From positions 1-37,440 of the forward strand of contig JAFGLD010000149.1 in the NCBI GenBank assembly GCA_016928235.1: a DNA stretch of 37,440 nucleotides, read 5' to 3'. Below are positions 1 to 8,028 of this stretch, in pieces. Within the stretch, counting starts at the first letter, position 1. Every line of letters starts with the position of its first letter. Below the pieces are notes generated by a model. It was not told where the DNA came from. It searched no databases and saw nothing but the letters and a program-made list of their open reading frames with translations. The translations under genes and the position numbers were made by a program. Origin of the DNA: Anaerolineae bacterium. GTDB lineage: Bacteria; Chloroflexota; Anaerolineae; Aggregatilineales; UBA3940.

Positions 1-532
1 GGGTAGATGACCCTACGAAATGATGTTTCGTCACGTCATGCTTGCCGGATGCCACTTGTGATGAGTATGAATAGGACTTGTGTGACAATAGGTTTGCTCG
101 AAATCCTGAAAGCGGCACCGGAGCGCCAACTTTAAGCCACACATCCTACTCATCTCTTATCGACAGAAACCTTCTACCGACGCCAATTCCAGTATATGGA
201 TGGTGGTGCTCATTGTCAATCGAGTTCGGATAAAAGGATTACACGGATCAACCATGTCTATCAATGGGGACTTCTGATGATGTTTTCAGACAGTTTCGAC
301 GATCTAATCTTACTCTCCCTCACGTATTGGTCATCATGACTTTGTACAACGGCCTGACGATGATCTGGTTGCTCCGATACAGTTCCTGATCACCATGGTA
401 AGATTGAAGCATGAAGACTCTCACTCACTCGAAAGACTTCCAGCTAGGTGCATTGGTTTTGTCCGTTAAGTTAATTGTATAGCTTTATGCTGGTTTGGCT
501 TCTGGCTATTTCCGGGCATATTAGGTGCAGGC
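1..532. other. Left-end stretch without a recognisable gene
   Basis: No coding frame of convincing length is visible on either strand, and I see no tRNA-like cloverleaf, tandem repeat or strong hairpin. A weak promoter-like pair reading rightward, TTGGTT at 454-459 and TATAGC at 478-483 with an 18-base spacer, lies just before the small ORF at 533. The stretch may hold the decayed end of a neighbouring gene, but nothing in it can be named. Confidence 0.4.
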
Positions 533-733
533 ATGTCGACGGCGCCAACCAACCAGGACCTTGAAGCCTTTATATGGGTTGCTTCCTGTATCCCGGTTAC
601 GTTGAACATGATCCTGTTTGCCGTGGGAATTGCACTTCGCCAGTTGCTCTTTCTGGCCGGTTGTCTTTTCGGATTGCTGATTACGCTGTTAACCGCCGGA
701 TGCCTGGTGGGGGCCTGGCTCAACATGGAATAA
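533..733 (+). CDS. Small hydrophobic membrane protein, hypothetical
   Basis: A 66-residue ORF I do not recognise. It has a short polar N-terminus (TNQDLEAF), then two strongly hydrophobic stretches at about residues 12-33 and 38-62, so it is probably a two-helix inner-membrane protein. The ATG follows an AGGTG at 523-527 with a five-base gap, which supports this start, and a weak promoter-like pair lies about 50 bases upstream. The same frame stays open upstream to a stop at 467 and would add another hydrophobic segment (LCWFGFWLFPGILGAG), but I see no ATG, GTG or TTG there. Either the 5' end is mutated or the extension is chance. It converges on the response regulator with only six bases between the stops. 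Confidence 0.4.
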   Translation: MSTAPTNQDLEAFIWVASCIPVTLNMILFAVGIALRQLLFLAGCLFGLLITLLTAGCLVGAWLNME

Positions 734-739
734 GAAGGA

Positions 740-1480
740 TTATGGGGTGGATGCACCTGCCGTCAGACTCTTCCGGAAATCCACAAAACGATATCCAATT
801 CCTCGCTCGGTCAGGATATACTTAGGCTTGGTCGGATCTTCCTCGATCTTTTCGCGTAGATAGTTGACATAGAGACGCACATAGTGTGTCTCGTCTCGGT
901 ATTCGTAACCCCACACCTTGGCCAGTAATTGCTCGTGCGGAACCGTCCAGCCAACATTCTCGATAAGGTGGTAGAGCAGGCGATATTCTGTGGGTCGAAG
1001 CTTGATCGGCTGTCCCTGAACTATCACTTCGCGTTGATTGAAATCGATGCTGAGCCGATCATCGATCTTGAGAATGGCCAGGCCGTGCTCAGCAGTGCTT
1101 TGCAAACGCCGTAAAACCGCCTTGACCCTGCTTACCAATTCACGCGCGCCAAATGGCTTGGTCACATAATCATCGGCGCCCAGCTCGAGCCCGTGCACTT
1201 TGTCTTCTTCTTCACCCTTAGCGGTCAGTATGATAACCGGTATGTTCGAAAACTCTCGCAACATACCTAATGTTGCAAAACCATCAAGCTGGGGCATCAT
1301 AACATCAAGGATAATCAGGTCAGGTATGTGTTTCCTGACCATATCCAGTGCCTCGACACCATTCCTGGCTTCCAGTACGATAAAGCCTTCGAGTTGCAAA
1401 TTCATGCGGATAAAATCAATCATGCGCGCCTCGTCATCAACGACGAGAACGCGCATGCCTGTGTACGAACGTTCAGCCAT
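740..1480 (-). CDS. OmpR/PhoB-type response regulator
   Basis: A two-component DNA-binding response regulator of 246 residues. The receiver domain (about 9-125) has the acidic pair D15/D16, phosphoacceptor D59 in LIILDVMMPQLDG, the switch threonine T87 in LTAKGE and the conserved lysine K109 in KPF. A winged-helix Trans_reg_C domain follows (about 145-240), ending with the typical RGIGYRF hairpin. The layout resembles KdpE/PhoB. I chose the ATG at 1480 because a GGGGG lies six bases upstream; the open frame runs further but into unlike sequence. It is the last gene of the kinase operon, 16 bases after the 80-residue ORF. No histidine kinase is next to it, so its phosphodonor is either elsewhere or replaced by the operon's Ser/Thr kinase; the latter is inference. 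Confidence 0.93.
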   Translation of the reverse strand: MAERSYTGMRVLVVDDEARMIDFIRMNLQLEGFIVLEARNGVEALDMVRKHIPDLIILDVMMPQLDGFATLGMLREFSNIPVIILTAKGEEEDKVHGLELGADDYVTKPFGARELVSRVKAVLRRLQSTAEHGLAILKIDDRLSIDFNQREVIVQGQPIKLRPTEYRLLYHLIENVGWTVPHEQLLAKVWGYEYRDETHYVRLYVNYLREKIEEDPTKPKYILTERGIGYRFVDFRKSLTAGASTP

Positions 1481-1496
1481 CTGTGCCCCCATAAAC

Positions 1497-1739
1497 TTAC
1501 TCGCGGACGAAGGTCGGTACGTCTTCTTCTTGGTCGCTGGGCAAAATCTGGATGAAGTTGACGCGATGGACCGGGAACATGAGTTGATTGACTTCGCGAA
1601 GTACGTAAGATACTTCTTTCTGATCCCGGCGGCGAGGGTTGGTGCCGATAATCCACTGGTCAGTGGTAGACGGCAACTCATCAACATCCAGAACAACCGG
1701 ATCATCACCTGAGATATGAACCTGAATTTGAAATGTCAT
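1497..1739 (-). CDS. 80-residue hypothetical protein in the signalling operon
   Basis: A small acidic soluble protein of 80 residues, without signal peptide or membrane segment. It begins with a beta-like stretch (TFQIQVHISG), has a central segment DQWIIGTNPRRRD and ends in VNFIQILPSDQEEDVPTFV, a pattern that looks like a compact alpha/beta fold. I cannot assign a named family. The ATG is preceded by AGGGATCTAG, a plausible ribosome binding site, and the gene sits 28 bases after the FHA gene and 16 before the response regulator, all on one strand. That spacing, and the fact that it alone fills the gap, argue that it is real. A role as adaptor in the phospho-signalling chain would be guesswork. 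Confidence 0.7.
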   Translation of the reverse strand: MTFQIQVHISGDDPVVLDVDELPSTTDQWIIGTNPRRRDQKEVSYVLREVNQLMFPVHRVNFIQILPSDQEEDVPTFVRE

Positions 1740-1767
1740 CTAGATCCCTCTACACAACCCTGGTGAA

Positions 1768-2271
1768 CTATTGTTTGAAATAAATGTGAAGCACCAGCTT
1801 GCCTAGACGGATTTCATCACCGTCTCGTAACAAGCGTGGCTGGTGCGCCGCCAGACGCTGGCCATTGAGATATGTCCCATTGGCACTATCAAGGTCGACA
1901 AGCGACAGTACATCATCTCCCCGCCGCAATGCGGCATGGACGCGAGAAACTCCTCTTTCTAATGCGCCATAGGGAGTCAAATCAAGGTCCGGCGCAATAC
2001 CACTCGCTGAATCCTGCCGACCAATTAAGAATTCATCGCTAGGGCGCACCGTGAGCGGATCAGGCGCATCACGAATGTGGATAATGACTTGATTCATTTG
2101 TTGAAAGGTAGCAGTCCCCCAACCTGACTTAACGCTGAACTCATTTGAGCCTTCTTCGAGTTTACGCGTCGACACCTCCCCTTGGGAATCGCCCCACAAA
2201 CTCAGCCCACATTCTTCGCAAAACAAGGCACCTTCCATCATCTCCGACTGACAATATGGACACTTAACCAT
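1768..2271 (-). CDS. Zinc-ribbon plus FHA-domain protein
   Basis: A 167-residue phosphothreonine reader. The N-terminus is a zinc ribbon with C4/C7 (CPYC) and C18/C21 (CEEC). A linker of about 40 residues leads to a forkhead-associated domain at about 62-165, with G84-R85 (IGRQD), S109 and H112 (SRVHA), and N131-G132-T133 followed by N136-G137 (SANGTYLNG), which are the phosphopeptide-binding residues of the FHA family. The ATG at 2271 overlaps the stop of the upstream J/vWA gene by eight bases (ATGGTTAA), so translation is probably coupled. With a Ser/Thr kinase and a PP2C phosphatase in the same operon, this protein is the likely reader of their marks; that link is inferred from context. 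Confidence 0.92.
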   Translation of the reverse strand: MVKCPYCQSEMMEGALFCEECGLSLWGDSQGEVSTRKLEEGSNEFSVKSGWGTATFQQMNQVIIHIRDAPDPLTVRPSDEFLIGRQDSASGIAPDLDLTPYGALERGVSRVHAALRRGDDVLSLVDLDSANGTYLNGQRLAAHQPRLLRDGDEIRLGKLVLHIYFKQ

Positions 2272-3745
2272 CTTGCTCTCCAGATATTGGCAACAATGCT
2301 CGGGTGCCATATTTCAACCGTTTGACACCCTCTTTGGATAGAACACGAGTATTTGTAACACGCTCTGCCTCACTCAGGGCTGCCTGTCCCAGATCGTCTT
2401 GCCCGGCCTCGAACAAGCGTGTTGCGAGAAATTCTAAACTTCGGGTAGCCTGACCAATATCACCATTCTCGATAGCATCTCGTGCTCGATCTTGCAATCG
2501 ATATAGCATAAGCTTGCTGAGAGCATCCAATAACTCCGGCGGCGGATTCTCTTCGCTTTCATGATCGCCGATCTCAACAGATAAATCCTGGGTGGCACGC
2601 TCAAGATGTTGATTAGTTCCCAGAACCTCTCCGCTCAAGTCTAACCGTCCAACAAAGAAATTGCCACGTTCCGCGCCATCCGTCAGAACATGAAATTGTA
2701 ACAACAAGCTTGTTGCCGCCAACCCATCGATGACCCCCAGCAAAATAGGTTGCGGATCAGTCGGTAACGTCATGGCATCAGGCGTGAGCCGTGTAATCGA
2801 ATTAAGCTGAACGTCAGAAGCCGGAGTGGCAACCAACCGCGAACGCTCCGCATAGGCTGTCGCCAGACTACGAATCCGCTCGTGCAGAAAATGTGCCACT
2901 GTGTCGGGACTGTTGATATATACCGACGAACCTCCAGTTTGAGATGCCAGAGAGTCCAGAAATCGGTCGTTCCAATCTTCCCCGATCCCCATTCCACTGA
3001 TGCCAATGCCATTATCACGCGCTTTGGTTGCCATCTTGATACACTCGGCTTCGTCTCCATAGGTACGGCCATCGGTAATGAGTATCAAATGGTTCACATA
3101 CTCCGACGAACGAAATCGCTCGATCTGTATCAACCCCTGGCGCAATCCTGCTAGAATGGCCGTTGCGCCATCAGCACGAATAGCGCTAATCATCGTCTTG
3201 GCGTTACGCGGATCGCTTAAACGCTGCGCTGGAACAATGACCTCTGCATCGTCACTAAAGGCAACCATCGAGATAATATCAGTAGGCTTGCACTCATCGA
3301 TAATACGATATGCAGCATTTTTAAGATGCTGCATACGCACACCGGACATAGATTTACTGCGATCGATGACCAGGCATAAATTGAGCGGCGCATCCGTTTT
3401 GAGCGTCATCGTTTCCAGCCTGGGCTGAATTTTTGCCAGCACGTATAACAATTGTGGCTCGCGCAACGATCTCAAAGACTGCCTGCTGTAACGGACATCG
3501 ATGTGCAAATGGGACAGGCTGTCCACGCGGTCTCGCCGTACCTGGTCATACTCGCTACGACGCCGCTGATCAGACAATACTTCGTAAGCTGTGTTAATAT
3601 CCTGAAAAAGCAGGTTGGCTCCCGGAGCCTTGTTAACATCAGGATGGAAGCGCTTGGCGGCAATTCGGTATGCCTGGCGCAGGTCGTCCTCGCTTGCGGT
3701 AGGCAACACACCAAGTATAGCGTAGTAATTCCACGAAAAATCCAT
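2264..3745 (-). CDS. J-domain/von Willebrand factor A fusion protein
   Basis: A 493-residue cytosolic protein joining two domains rarely seen together. Residues 5-68 form a DnaJ J-domain with the HPD tripeptide at 34-36 (RFHPDVNKA), which in this family stimulates the ATPase of DnaK. Residues about 119-300 form a von Willebrand factor A domain with a full metal-ion site: D128-R-S130-K-S132, T195 (DGATAI) and D225 (LITDG). The C-terminal 200 residues are beta-rich and then helical, similar to the tails of bacterial vWA proteins. There is no signal peptide or membrane helix. It lies 52 bases after the PP2C gene and overlaps the FHA gene. A role in chaperone recruitment to a phospho-regulated complex is inferred. 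Confidence 0.92.
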   Translation of the reverse strand: MDFSWNYYAILGVLPTASEDDLRQAYRIAAKRFHPDVNKAPGANLLFQDINTAYEVLSDQRRRSEYDQVRRDRVDSLSHLHIDVRYSRQSLRSLREPQLLYVLAKIQPRLETMTLKTDAPLNLCLVIDRSKSMSGVRMQHLKNAAYRIIDECKPTDIISMVAFSDDAEVIVPAQRLSDPRNAKTMISAIRADGATAILAGLRQGLIQIERFRSSEYVNHLILITDGRTYGDEAECIKMATKARDNGIGISGMGIGEDWNDRFLDSLASQTGGSSVYINSPDTVAHFLHERIRSLATAYAERSRLVATPASDVQLNSITRLTPDAMTLPTDPQPILLGVIDGLAATSLLLQFHVLTDGAERGNFFVGRLDLSGEVLGTNQHLERATQDLSVEIGDHESEENPPPELLDALSKLMLYRLQDRARDAIENGDIGQATRSLEFLATRLFEAGQDDLGQAALSEAERVTNTRVLSKEGVKRLKYGTRALLPISGEQDG

Positions 3746-3797
3746 AAGTCTGGTTTTGCCTTATCTCATATTAAGCTTGCCCAAATGAACCGTAAGC

Positions 3798-4751
3798 TCA
3801 ATCGGGCATCTGAACCAACACAACGGTAATGTTGTCAGGCCCATTGTCGGCATTCGCTGCTGCGATCAATTCGTCGCATGCTTCTTGAGGATCTGGGTAC
3901 CTGGCTACGATCTCGCTAATCTTCTCATCCCCAATTACCCCCCAGAGGCCATCGCTGCACAACAGCAGGCGAGAAGACGGAGGCAAACGACGTGTCGCAG
4001 CATCGACCTCCAGCAGATCGCTTTGTCCAATGGCTCGATATAGAACATTGCGCTGAGGATGGACGTCGGCTTCCTGAGCAGTTAGCTGACCTAACTCTTG
4101 CAACCGGCGTACCAGTAAATGATCACGTGTGATCAACTCAAGGTTGCCGTCGACAATTAAATAAGCTCGGCTATCCCCTACATGCGCGATATATGCCAGA
4201 TCGTCACGGACAACAGCACAGGTTGCTGTTGTTCCCCCTCCAGGCACCTCCAACTGAACCGCAGTATTAGCAGCGGACATGGCTTCCGCTAATACCTCCG
4301 GAATCGTTTTCTGATCGGCGCTGTTCATGTCACGTTCTTCGAGTTGTGGTATCACAATCTCTCTGATAACGGCCTGTGCCACCGTGCGCACAGTAATAGA
4401 ACTAGCAAACTCACCGTTCTGATGCCCTCCCATCCCGTCGGCGACCATAAAAATACCGATGGGAGGCGGGTCGCCGGTTACTTCTGTGTTTGAGATCAGG
4501 GATAAAGCAGCATCTTCATTGTTGCCGCGTCCGCCAATATCGCTGGCTGTACCAAATTTAACTCGCCGATTTGGGCTACTGTAGGGTTTCGGCGGCGTGA
4601 GTCGACGAGTATGAACCACGGGTAGCTCCGGTTGCGCCAAAGGCTGAGTCTCTTTGATCGAATCAGGTTCTATCTCCTCAGGTGCAGGAGGGGGAGAGGA
4701 ATGTGGTGTCTCCGAAGACTGTAAACCGAACAAACGACGAATGAAATCCAT
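3798..4751 (-). CDS. PP2C-family Ser/Thr protein phosphatase
   Basis: A 317-residue metal-dependent phosphatase of the PP2C/PrpC/Stp family, expected to dephosphorylate targets of the kinase encoded just upstream. The first 60 residues are a Pro/Glu-rich disordered extension absent from minimal bacterial Stp enzymes. The catalytic domain follows: D71 (SDIGGRGNNED), D105-G-M-G-G-H110 (VADGMGGH), HVGDSRAYL, LLLCSDGLWG and GPDNITVVL, which together hold the metal-binding aspartates. No membrane helix is present, so it acts in the cytosol. It starts 25 bases after the kinase stop, the usual kinase/phosphatase pairing. The short basic-hydrophobic start (MDFIRRLFGL) could be a membrane-touching helix, but that is only a possibility. 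Confidence 0.95.
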   Translation of the reverse strand: MDFIRRLFGLQSSETPHSSPPPAPEEIEPDSIKETQPLAQPELPVVHTRRLTPPKPYSSPNRRVKFGTASDIGGRGNNEDAALSLISNTEVTGDPPPIGIFMVADGMGGHQNGEFASSITVRTVAQAVIREIVIPQLEERDMNSADQKTIPEVLAEAMSAANTAVQLEVPGGGTTATCAVVRDDLAYIAHVGDSRAYLIVDGNLELITRDHLLVRRLQELGQLTAQEADVHPQRNVLYRAIGQSDLLEVDAATRRLPPSSRLLLCSDGLWGVIGDEKISEIVARYPDPQEACDELIAAANADNGPDNITVVLVQMPD

Positions 4752-4776
4752 GTTGTTTTACCTTACTTAAAAGCAA

Positions 4777-6756
4777 TTATGCTTGTAATGCATAGAGGTT
4801 ACGATCATCAGACCCAATGTACACAACATCATTTACTACACAAGGTGACGAGAGAATGGAACCCTGGCTCTGGAAACGCCACAACAGATCGCCGGTTTTT
4901 GTGTGTAGAGCATAAACTGCCCCATCCGCCGCGCCGATATATACTGCCTCATGATAGATAGCTGGTGAAGAAGTAACCGGACGTCCAACTTCATACTTCC
5001 ATACATCTCGCCCGCTCAAAGCGTCCACTGCATAGATAAGGCCGTCTGCTGAACCAAAGAAAATCTTGCCGTCGGCAAAAACAGGAGACGAGATCACTGC
5101 CCCTCGCGTCCGATAACGCCAGATAGGATAGCCTTGCTCAATATCCAGTGCGTACAGATACCAGTCATCACTACCGACATAGACGATCCGTTCTGTGACC
5201 AGAGGCGTACTCATAATCCGCCGTCTGGTCTGGAAACGCCACTTCATCTCACCTGACAGCTCAAGACACACAAATTCTCCTCCGTCACTGCCGAAAAAGA
5301 TGCAATCACCCTCGACGGATGGAGATGATCGAATAGGCACCATGAGACTATAAACCCATGCTTCACGCGCACTGGACATCGTCGATTTCAGCGCATAGAG
5401 CTTACCGTCATCAGAGCCAAAATAGAGCGTGCCAACTGATACTGCCGGCTTGGTGAAAATCTTTCCCTCTGTTTTGTGACTCCATCTGCGCCGTCCCATC
5501 CGCGCATCGATGGCATACATGCGTTGGTCAGAGGAACCGATATAAACTGTACCATTGTTGTAGATAGGAGAAGCACCAATGCCACCCTCTGTCGCGAACT
5601 TCCAGCGCAGGCTTCCATCCTTAACATCTAGAGCCCATAAGTTGTTGTCATATGAACCGACATAAACCGTGTCGTCGACAACGATAGGAGTCGACCTAAT
5701 AGCATCTTCGGAAAGAAAAGCCCATATTGGCGTAGTGCTGCTAAGTGGCGTGCCGGTCGATGGGTCTGCCGGCGCGCGCGTACTCGAAGATGCAGGGGGA
5801 GGGGGCGAAACAACAGGGGTAGAGACAGGTGCCGCATTGGTTGCCGCGCGTGGGGCATCAGCGACCACCGTGGGTGTTGTCCCTGATGCTTCCAATGACT
5901 GCTTCATTGCATCGGCGCTTGCATAACGCTGCTCCGGATCATAACTCAGAGAACGCATGACAACTGCCGCGAACGCCTCCGGCACATTGGAGTTGTATTC
6001 CCTGATAGCTCTCTGATCAAAAGAAAAAGGTGGTTCGAGACGTGGATCGCGCTTGGTTAACATATGGTGGAGCGTAGCACCCAGGGCATAGATGTCTGCC
6101 GCTGGTGAAGCGATTCCCTTGTACTGCTCCGGTGGTGAATACCCCTCTGTCCCGATCATCGTTCCTGCCTGACCAACCTGGAACATCTTGGCAATGCCAA
6201 AGTCGATTAATCTGACCCGGCGATGGTGATCGATCATCACATTGCTGGGCTTCATATCACGAAAGACGATGGGCTCCGGTTGATGATTGTGCAGGTAAGC
6301 AAGCACCTCGCAGATTTCAATGCCCCAGATCCGTATTTGATCAGTAGGCAAGAACCCTTCAGTACTGTTGAGTAACGCTTCCAGATCCCGTCCCTGGATG
6401 AACTCCAACACCAGGTACGCTCTGTCGCCAAAGCTAAAGTAGTCGTAAATCTGAGGAATAGCGGGGTGATTCAGAGTGGCCAGGATTTCGGCTTCCCGCT
6501 CGAAGTTGCGAATAGTCTGCTCTCGCAGCTTCTGATCCTGCGCCATGTTAATCATCTCTTTAACTGCGCATAGTCTGGTCACATTCGGGAAGTGGAGATC
6601 GCGTGCCTGGTAAACAGCTCCCATGCCACCAAGTCCAATGATACCCAGAATACGATAGCGACTTTGTAAGACCTGCCCAGGTTGTAGGGTTCCATCCGGG
6701 ACCGAAAGGGCACCCTGGCTGCCTTCTATGTGTCTTGTATCACTTGGTTGCCCCAT
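4777..6756 (-). CDS. Ser/Thr protein kinase with C-terminal PQQ-type beta-propeller
   Basis: A 659-residue Hanks-type kinase. The kinase domain (about 34-290) has the glycine loop GLGGMG at 41-46, ATP-binding K66 (CAVKE), the catalytic loop FRDMKPSN at 165-172 with D167, and DFG at 185-187, so it should be active and of the RD type. A Pro/Thr/Ala-rich linker (about 292-345) contains no transmembrane helix. The C-terminus carries eight PQQ/WD-like repeats, each with a motif like YVGSDDxxLYALD, enough for a closed eight-bladed propeller. The whole protein is predicted cytosolic, unlike the common plan of a membrane helix with an outside sensor. It is first in a six-gene operon, with tandem promoters upstream and AGGAT as ribosome binding site. 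Confidence 0.95.
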   Translation of the reverse strand: MGQPSDTRHIEGSQGALSVPDGTLQPGQVLQSRYRILGIIGLGGMGAVYQARDLHFPNVTRLCAVKEMINMAQDQKLREQTIRNFEREAEILATLNHPAIPQIYDYFSFGDRAYLVLEFIQGRDLEALLNSTEGFLPTDQIRIWGIEICEVLAYLHNHQPEPIVFRDMKPSNVMIDHHRRVRLIDFGIAKMFQVGQAGTMIGTEGYSPPEQYKGIASPAADIYALGATLHHMLTKRDPRLEPPFSFDQRAIREYNSNVPEAFAAVVMRSLSYDPEQRYASADAMKQSLEASGTTPTVVADAPRAATNAAPVSTPVVSPPPPASSSTRAPADPSTGTPLSSTTPIWAFLSEDAIRSTPIVVDDTVYVGSYDNNLWALDVKDGSLRWKFATEGGIGASPIYNNGTVYIGSSDQRMYAIDARMGRRRWSHKTEGKIFTKPAVSVGTLYFGSDDGKLYALKSTMSSAREAWVYSLMVPIRSSPSVEGDCIFFGSDGGEFVCLELSGEMKWRFQTRRRIMSTPLVTERIVYVGSDDWYLYALDIEQGYPIWRYRTRGAVISSPVFADGKIFFGSADGLIYAVDALSGRDVWKYEVGRPVTSSPAIYHEAVYIGAADGAVYALHTKTGDLLWRFQSQGSILSSPCVVNDVVYIGSDDRNLYALQA

Positions 6757-6837
6757 AATTTTATCCTATTCTTTTAACAAACATGACCACTAACGATAGA
6801 CATTTTGAGTACAATAGCCGCACTATAACCTGAGCAG

Positions 6838-6866
6838 AGTATAGGACTTCCCTGATGTGTGGTCAA
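6838..6866 (-). promoter_or_regulatory. Promoter P2 of the kinase operon
   Basis: On the minus strand TTGACC (6861-6866) and TATACT (6838-6843) are 17 bases apart, a close match to a housekeeping sigma-A promoter. The expected start is near 6831, giving a leader of about 75 bases before the kinase ATG. Confidence 0.65.
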
Positions 6867-6890
6867 GCCATCAGCCTCGTCAATTGTTTC

Positions 6891-6919
6891 ATTATAGTTT
6901 TGATGCCATGTTCATGCAA
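6891..6919 (-). promoter_or_regulatory. Promoter P1 of the kinase operon
   Basis: On the minus strand TTGCAT (6914-6919) and a perfect TATAAT (6891-6896) are 17 bases apart. It begins right behind the stop of the recombinase gene and lies 53 bases upstream of P2 in the same orientation, so the operon seems to have tandem constitutive-type promoters. Confidence 0.65.
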
Positions 6920-6930
6920 TGGAGATGCTT

Positions 6931-8028
6931 TTAGTAGCGCACGTAATCCACAGCCGTATTATCATCGTCGTCGAATGCGCCAATGTAGCGAGCCGTTGTC
7001 TTGGGATCGGAGTGGCCTAACATGGCCTGTACCAGCAGCAAATTGCCGCTGTTATTAAAGGCGTTCCGGGCACAGGTGCGGCGCAGATCGTGAGCAGACA
7101 GCTGATTTTCTCCGTAACGCGGCGCAAGCTCGGCTTTGAAACCATATTCGGCAACTAACCGTCCTATTACCGAGGCGTTAATGGGCCGAGAGGTGACACG
7201 ATCTGCTTTGTTGACACTAAAAAACAAGGCACTCTCATCCTGATGCCATTGCAAACCGGCTGCATCTAGCCAGGAGCTCAGGCTCTTATACAGCGTATCA
7301 TGCACTTTCAACCGCCGCGTTTTAAGTCCTTTGCCGGTCAGCATAATCCACCAACGCCCATTGTCTTGTTGGAAATTACCCAGGCGCAAATTGACAACTT
7401 CTTCTCTGCGCAGACCCAGGAAGAGCATCGTATCAAGGATGGCAAGATCACGCTTGCCTTTGCGGTTTCGCGTGTCAACCGCGTCGCGAAGAAGACGTAC
7501 TTCAGCAGGTGAAAGTCTTCGGCCGACAGGCTTAACGTCCCGCTTGTTACGGGCCCGATAAGGCTGTATTCGCATCGTCGCGGCCTGCTCGGAAGTCAGA
7601 ACATTGTCTCGATAAGCTACACTCAAGAAGGTGCGAACCGCGTACAGACGAGTCGCTACTGTATTTGTCCCATCGCCTTCGATGTGTCGCCAGCTTGCAA
7701 AGCCATCCAGGAGGCTGGCATCAACCAACCGCAGCACGGCTGCCGCCGGTCGGAATGTCCAGATTGCGCGCCTGCCCTCCAGGTTGGTTTCTGCGAAGGG
7801 ACGCCACATCTCCGCCAGGTCGGGAGGCAGCAAATCACCACGGTCTGCATCGAGGTATTGGAGGAAAAGCCCGATGGCGGTCTGGTAGGCTCGGGCTGTA
7901 TTATGGCTGCCACGGGCGGCAGCCCTGAGCGTTGCCTCTACCAATTCGGCAATAGGGCGGCGGAGAACAGCTTCCGGCGAGGCCGAAGACAGATGAGCCA
8001 ACGCATCAATAGAAACCAGGTCGGTCAA
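6931..8028 (-). CDS. Tyrosine recombinase, XerC/XerD-like
   Basis: A 365-residue site-specific recombinase with an N-terminal SAM-like core-binding domain (about 25-150) and a C-terminal catalytic domain. All catalytic positions are visible: R207 (GLRREEV), K233 (TGKGLKTRR), H313 and R316 (HDLRRT), H339 (GHSDPKTTARY) and the nucleophile Y348. It is longer than typical XerC/D of about 300 residues, mostly through an N-terminal extension. The start is a TTG at 8028; GGA lies about ten bases upstream and I find no better start. A perfect TATAAT on this strand at 8108-8113 could be its -10 box. No attachment site or cargo boundary was recognised, so whether it serves dimer resolution or an integrated element is open. 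Confidence 0.9.
   Translation of the reverse strand: MTDLVSIDALAHLSSASPEAVLRRPIAELVEATLRAAARGSHNTARAYQTAIGLFLQYLDADRGDLLPPDLAEMWRPFAETNLEGRRAIWTFRPAAAVLRLVDASLLDGFASWRHIEGDGTNTVATRLYAVRTFLSVAYRDNVLTSEQAATMRIQPYRARNKRDVKPVGRRLSPAEVRLLRDAVDTRNRKGKRDLAILDTMLFLGLRREEVVNLRLGNFQQDNGRWWIMLTGKGLKTRRLKVHDTLYKSLSSWLDAAGLQWHQDESALFFSVNKADRVTSRPINASVIGRLVAEYGFKAELAPRYGENQLSAHDLRRTCARNAFNNSGNLLLVQAMLGHSDPKTTARYIGAFDDDDNTAVDYVRY

Noticed and set aside
6931..8028. Integron integrase
   Set aside because: No attC-like repeats or cassette array are visible and the extra integron-integrase segment is not seen.
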